From Tachypleus tridentatus (Eukaryota; Arthropoda; Merostomata; Xiphosura; Limulidae): a stretch of 64,000 nt of DNA. Position numbers and translations under genes: made by a program. The notes under the pieces were generated by a model. The model had not been told where the DNA came from and did no database searches. It was given only the letters and a program-made list of their open reading frames with translations. The DNA lies in NCBI RefSeq assembly GCF_004210375.1, contig NC_134827.1, positions 103,339,285-103,403,284 of the forward strand. Reading direction: 5' to 3'. Below, in pieces: positions 59,301-64,000 of the stretch (within the stretch, counting starts at the first letter, position 1; every line of letters starts with the position of its first letter).

Positions 59301-62300
59301 AGTGTAACAACATGGTGTCCAGTAAAGACAAGGTGTATAGTACAATGAAGTGTAACAACATGGTGTCCAGTAAAGACAAGGTGTATAGCACAATGAAGTG
59401 TAACAACATGGTGTCCAGTAAAGACAAGGTGTATAGCACAATGAAGTGTAACAACATGGTGTCCAGTAAAGACAAGGTGTATAGCACAATGAAGTGTAAC
59501 AACATGGTGTCCAGTAAAGACAAGGTGTATAGCACAATGAAGTGTAACAACATGGTGTCCAGTAAAGACAAGGTGTATAGCACAATGAAGTGTAACAACA
59601 TGGTGTCCAGTAAAGACAAGGTGTATAGCACAATGAAGTGTAACAACATGGTGTCCAGTAAAGACAAGGTGTATAGCACAATGAAGTGTAACAACATGGT
59701 GTCCAGTAAAGACAAGGTGTATAGCACAATGAAGTGTAACAACATGGTGTCCAGTAAAGACAAGGTGTATAGCACAATGAAGTGTAACAACATGGTGTCC
59801 AGTAAAGACAAGGTGTATAGCACAATGAAGTGTAACAACATGGTGTCCAGTAAAGACAAGGTGTATAGCACAATGAAGTGTAACAACATGGTGTCCAGTA
59901 AAGACAAGGTGTATAGTACAATGAAGTGTAACAACATGGTGTCCAGTAAAGACAAGGTGTATAGCACAATGAAGTGTAACAACATGGTGTCCAGTAAAGA
60001 CAAGGTGTATAGCACAATGAAGTGTAACAACATGGTGTCCAGTAAAGACAAGGTGTATAGCACAATGAAGTGTAACAACATGGTGTCCAGTAAAGACAAG
60101 GTGTATAGTACAATGAAGTGTAACAACATGGTGTCCAGTAAAGACAAGGTGTATAGCACAATGAAGTGTAACAACATGGTGTCCAGTAAAGACAAGGTGT
60201 ATAGCACAATGAAGTGTAACAACATGGTGTCCAGTAAAGACAAGGTGTATAGCACAATGAAGTGTAACAACATGGTGTCCAGTAAAGACAAGGTGTATAG
60301 TACAATGAAGTGTAACAACATGGTGTCCAGTAAAGACAAGGTGTATAGCACAATGAAGTGTAACAACATGGTGTCCAGTAAAGACAAGGTGTATAGCACA
60401 ATGAAGTGTAACAACATGGTGTCCAGTAAAGACAAGGTGTATAGCACAATGAAGTGTAACAACATGGTGTCCAGTAAAGACAAGGTGTATAGCACAATGA
60501 AGTGTAACAACATGGTGTCCAGTAAAGACAAGGTGTATAGCACAATGAAGTGTAACAACATGGTGTCCAGTAAAGACAAGGTGTATAGCACAATGAAGTG
60601 TAACAACATGGTGTCCAGTAAAGACAAGGTGTATAGTACAATGAAGTGTAACAACATGGTGTCCAGTAAAGACAAGGTGTATAGCACAATGAAGTGTAAC
60701 AACATGGTGTCCAGTAAAGACAAGGTGTATAGCACAATGAAGTGTAACAACATGGTGTCCAGTAAAGACAAGGTGTATAGCACAATGAAGTGTAACAACA
60801 TGGTGTCCAGTAAAGACAAGGTGTATAGTACAATGAAGTGTAACAACATGGTGTCCAGTAAAGACAAGGTGTATAGCACAATGAAGTGTAACAACATGGT
60901 GTCCAGTAAAGACAAGGTGTATAGCACAATGAAGTGTAACAACATGGTGTCCAGTAAAGACAAGGTGTATAGCACAATGAAGTGTAACAACATGGTGTCC
61001 AGTAAAGACAAGGTGTATAGCACAATGAAGTGTAACAACATGGTGTCCAGTAAAGACAAGGTGTATAGCACAATGAAGTGTAACAACATGGTGTCCAGTA
61101 AAGACAAGGTGTATAGCACAATGAAGTGTAACAACATGGTGTCCAGTAAAGACAAGGTGTATAGCACAATGAAGTGTAACAACATGGTGTCCAGTAAAGA
61201 CAAGGTGTATAGCACAATGAAGTGTAACAACATGGTGTCCAGTAAAGACAAGGTGTATAGTACAATGAAGTGTAACAACATGGTGTCCAGTAAAGACAAG
61301 GTGTATAGCACAATGAAGTGTAACAACATGGTGTCCAGTAAAGACAAGGTGTATAGCACAATGAAGTGTAACAACATGGTGTCCAGTAAAACAAGGTGTA
61401 TAGCACAATGAAGTGTAACAACATGGTGTCCAGTAAAGACAAGGTGTATAGCACAATGAAGTGTAACAACATGGTGTCCAGTAAAGACAAGGTGTATAGC
61501 ACAATGAAGTGTAACAACATGGTGTCCAGTAAAGACAAGGTGTATAGCACAATGAAGTGTAACAACATGGTGTCCAGTAAAGACAAGGTGTATAGCACAA
61601 TGAAGTGTAACAACATGGTGTCCAGTAAAGACAAGGTGTATAGCACAATGAAGTGTAACAACATGGTGTCCAGTAAAGACAAGGTGTATAGCACAATGAA
61701 GTGTAACAACATGGTGTCCAGTAAAGACAAGGTGTATAGTACAATGAAGTGTAACAACATGGTGTCCAGTAAAGACAAGGTGTATAGCACAATGAAGTGT
61801 AACAACATGGTGTCCAGTAAAGACAAGGTGTATAGTACAATGAAGTGTAACAACATGGTGTCCAGTAAAGACAAGGTGTATAGCACAATGAAGTGTAACA
61901 ACATGGTGTCCAGTAAAGACAAGGTGTATAGCACAATGAAGTGTAACAACATGGTGTCCAGTAAAGACAAGGTGTATAGCACAATGAAGTGTAACAACAT
62001 GGTGTCCAGTAAAGACAAGGTGTATAGCACAATGAAGTGTAACAACATGGTGTCCAGTAAAGACAAGGTGTATAGCACAATGAAGTGTAACAACATGGTG
62101 TCCAGTAAAGACAAGGTGTATAGCACAATGAAGTGTAACAACATGGTGTCCAGTAAAGACAAGGTGTATAGCACAATGAAGTGTAACAACATGGTGTCCA
62201 GTAAGAACAAGGTGTATAGCACAATGAAGTGTAACAACATGGTGTCCAGTAAAGACAAGGTGTATAGCACAATGAAGTGTAACAACATGGTGTCCAGTAA

Positions 62301-64000
62301 AGACAAGGTGTATAGCACAATGAAGTGTAACAACATGGTGTCCAGTAAAGACAAGGTGTATAGTACAATGAAGTGTAACAACATGGTGTCCAGTAAAGAC
62401 AAGGTGTATAGCACAATGAAGTGTAACAACATGGTGTCCAGTAAAGACAAGGTGTATAGCACAATGAAGTGTAACAACATGGTGTCCAGTAAAGACAAGG
62501 TGTATAGCACAATGAAGTGTAACAACATGGTGTCCAGTAAAGACAAGGTGTATAGTACAATGAAGTGTAACAACATGGTGTCCAGTAAAGACAAGGTGTA
62601 TAGCACAATGAAGTGTAACAACATGGTGTCCAGTAAAGACAAGGTGTATAGTACAATGAAGTGTAACAACATGGTGTCCAGTAAAGACAAGGTGTATAGC
62701 ACAATGAAGTGTAACAACATGGTGTCCAGTAAAGACAAGGTGTATAGTACAATGAAGTGTAACAACATGGTGTCCAGTAAAGACAAGGTGTATAGCACAA
62801 TGAAGTGTAACAACATGGTGTCCAGTAAAGACAAGGTGTATAGCACAATGAAGTGTAACAACATGGTGTCCAGTAAAGACAAGGTGTATAGCACAATGAA
62901 GTGTAACAACATGGTGTCCAGTAAAGACAAGGTGTATAGTACAATGAAGTGTAACAACATGGTGTCCAGTAAAGACAAGGTGTATAGCACAATGAAGTGT
63001 AACAACATGGTGTCCAGTAAAGACAAGGTGTATAGCACAATGAAGTGTAACAACATGGTGTCCAGTAAAGACAAGGTGTATAGCACAATGAAGTGTAACA
63101 ACATGGTGTCCAGTAAAGACAAGGTGTATAGCACAATGAAGTGTAACAACATGGTGTCCAGTAAAGACAAGGTGTATAGCACAATGAAGTGTAACAACAT
63201 GGTGTCCAGTAAAGACAAGGTGTATAGTACAATGAAGTGTAACAACATGGTGTCCAGTAAAGACAAGGTGTATAGCACAATGAAGTGTAACAACATGGTG
63301 TCCAGTAAAAACAAGGTGTATAGCACAATGAAGTGTAACAACATGGTGTCCAGTAAAGACAAGGTGTATAGCACAATGAAGTGTAACAACATGGTGTCCA
63401 GTAAAGACAAGGTGTATAGTACAATGAAGTGTAACAACATGGTGTCCAGTAAAGACAAGGTGTATAGCACAATGAAGTGTAACAACATGGTGTCCAGTAA
63501 AGACAAGGTGTATAGCACAATGAAGTGTAACAACATGGTGTCCAGTAAAGACAAGGTGTATAGCACAATGAAGTGTAACAACATGGTGTCCAGTAAAGAC
63601 AAGGTGTATAGCACAATGAAGTGTAACAACATGGTGTCCAGTAAAGACAAGGTGTATAGTACAATGAAGTGTAACAACATGGTGTCCAGTAAAGACAAGG
63701 TGTATAGCACAATGAAGTGTAACAACATGGTGTCCAGTAAAGACAAGGTGTATAGCACAATGAAGTGTAACAACATGGTGTCCAGTAAAGACAAGGTGTA
63801 TAGTACAATGAAGTGTAACAACATGGTGTCCAGTAAAGACAAGGTGTATAGCACAATGAAGTGTAACAACATGGTGTCCAGTAAAGACAAGGTGTATAGC
63901 ACAATGAAGTGTAACAACATGGTGTCCAGTAAAGACAAGGTGTATAGCACAATGAAGTGTAACAACATGGTGTCCAGTAAAGACAAGGTGTATAGCACAA
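47335..64000. repeat. Large 48-bp minisatellite array (about 347 units, open-ended)
   Basis: The unit contains ACAAGGTGTATAGCACAATG, AAGTGTAACAACATGGTGTC and CAGTAAAG, 48 bp in all. The commonest variant is TAGTAC for TAGCAC. Rarer ones are AAGTATAAC for AAGTGTAAC, and a shortened junction GTCAAGTAAAACAAGG seen near 49055, 49585, 50832, 51885, 52075, 52458, 52889, 55384 and 56823. The left 1 kb next to the gap is the most irregular, with small indels and a partial unit near 48210-48300. The units become almost identical to the right, and the array runs off the window. Because 48 is a multiple of three and the unit has no stop in any minus frame or in one plus frame, very long open frames appear. 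They show no start context or protein-like composition. Confidence 0.98.

Noticed and set aside
47380..64000. Giant open reading frames (up to 3,703 codons on the minus strand, 1,524 on the plus strand)
   Set aside because: They are a direct result of a 48-bp unit (16 codons) with no stop in those frames. All three minus frames are open at once, which a real gene would not show. There is no splice or start context.

Overview
This is a 64-kb stretch of an animal nuclear genome. It has AT-rich introns and intergenic DNA, spliced exons with GT/AG junctions, non-LTR retrotransposons, hAT and Tc1/mariner DNA transposons, tRNA-derived SINE copies and two very large minisatellites. An arthropod is likely. 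A SINE family recognised from memory in several copies points loosely to a chelicerate such as a horseshoe crab, but that assignment is weak. Nothing bacterial or plasmid-like is present.

Layout. 1-1360: AT-rich flank with one candidate terminal exon on the minus strand (1009-1080). 1361-12327: about 11 kb of a 31-bp minisatellite that ends 116 bp before a clear terminal exon. 12444-13243: that plus-strand exon encodes a SEFIR domain of an IL-17-receptor-like protein, so the array lies in or upstream of its last intron. 13244-34450: a transposon graveyard in which every element with a readable coding direction is on the minus strand. In order these are a Tc1-like element with both inverted repeats, a 5'-truncated Tx1/L1-like LINE, a mariner-like transposase tail, a hAT/ZMYM-like exon fragment, two related Jockey-type LINEs head to tail (B old, A nearly intact), and gag-only LINE fragments in tandem broken by a 3.1-kb hAT element. 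34451-46834: intron-rich DNA carrying five exons of a minus-strand WD40 gene recognised as WDR31, plus foldback repeats, SINEs and a small dimeric repeat. 46835-47334: a 500-base assembly gap. 47335-64000: a 48-bp minisatellite, about 347 units, running off the end.

Genes. Only two protein genes are well supported, and both are incomplete here: the cytoplasmic SEFIR end of an IL-17 receptor homologue (plus strand, 5' exons to the left) and the C-terminal half of WDR31 (minus strand, 5' exons to the right, beyond the gap and array). The two genes converge on the transposon block, and each is separated from its own upstream exons by a minisatellite of more than 10 kb. WDR31 carries one apparent single-base deletion in a homopolymer. 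All other long reading frames, including those of more than 1,000 codons in the right-hand array, result from repeat units that lack stop codons.

The most unusual signal is a set of short repeats in 35.9-46.6 kb that share a hammerhead-ribozyme-like core, CTGANGA ... GAAA, around a stem whose sequence differs between families while pairing is kept. One of them is a tandem dimer, the layout expected of a retrozyme-type element.
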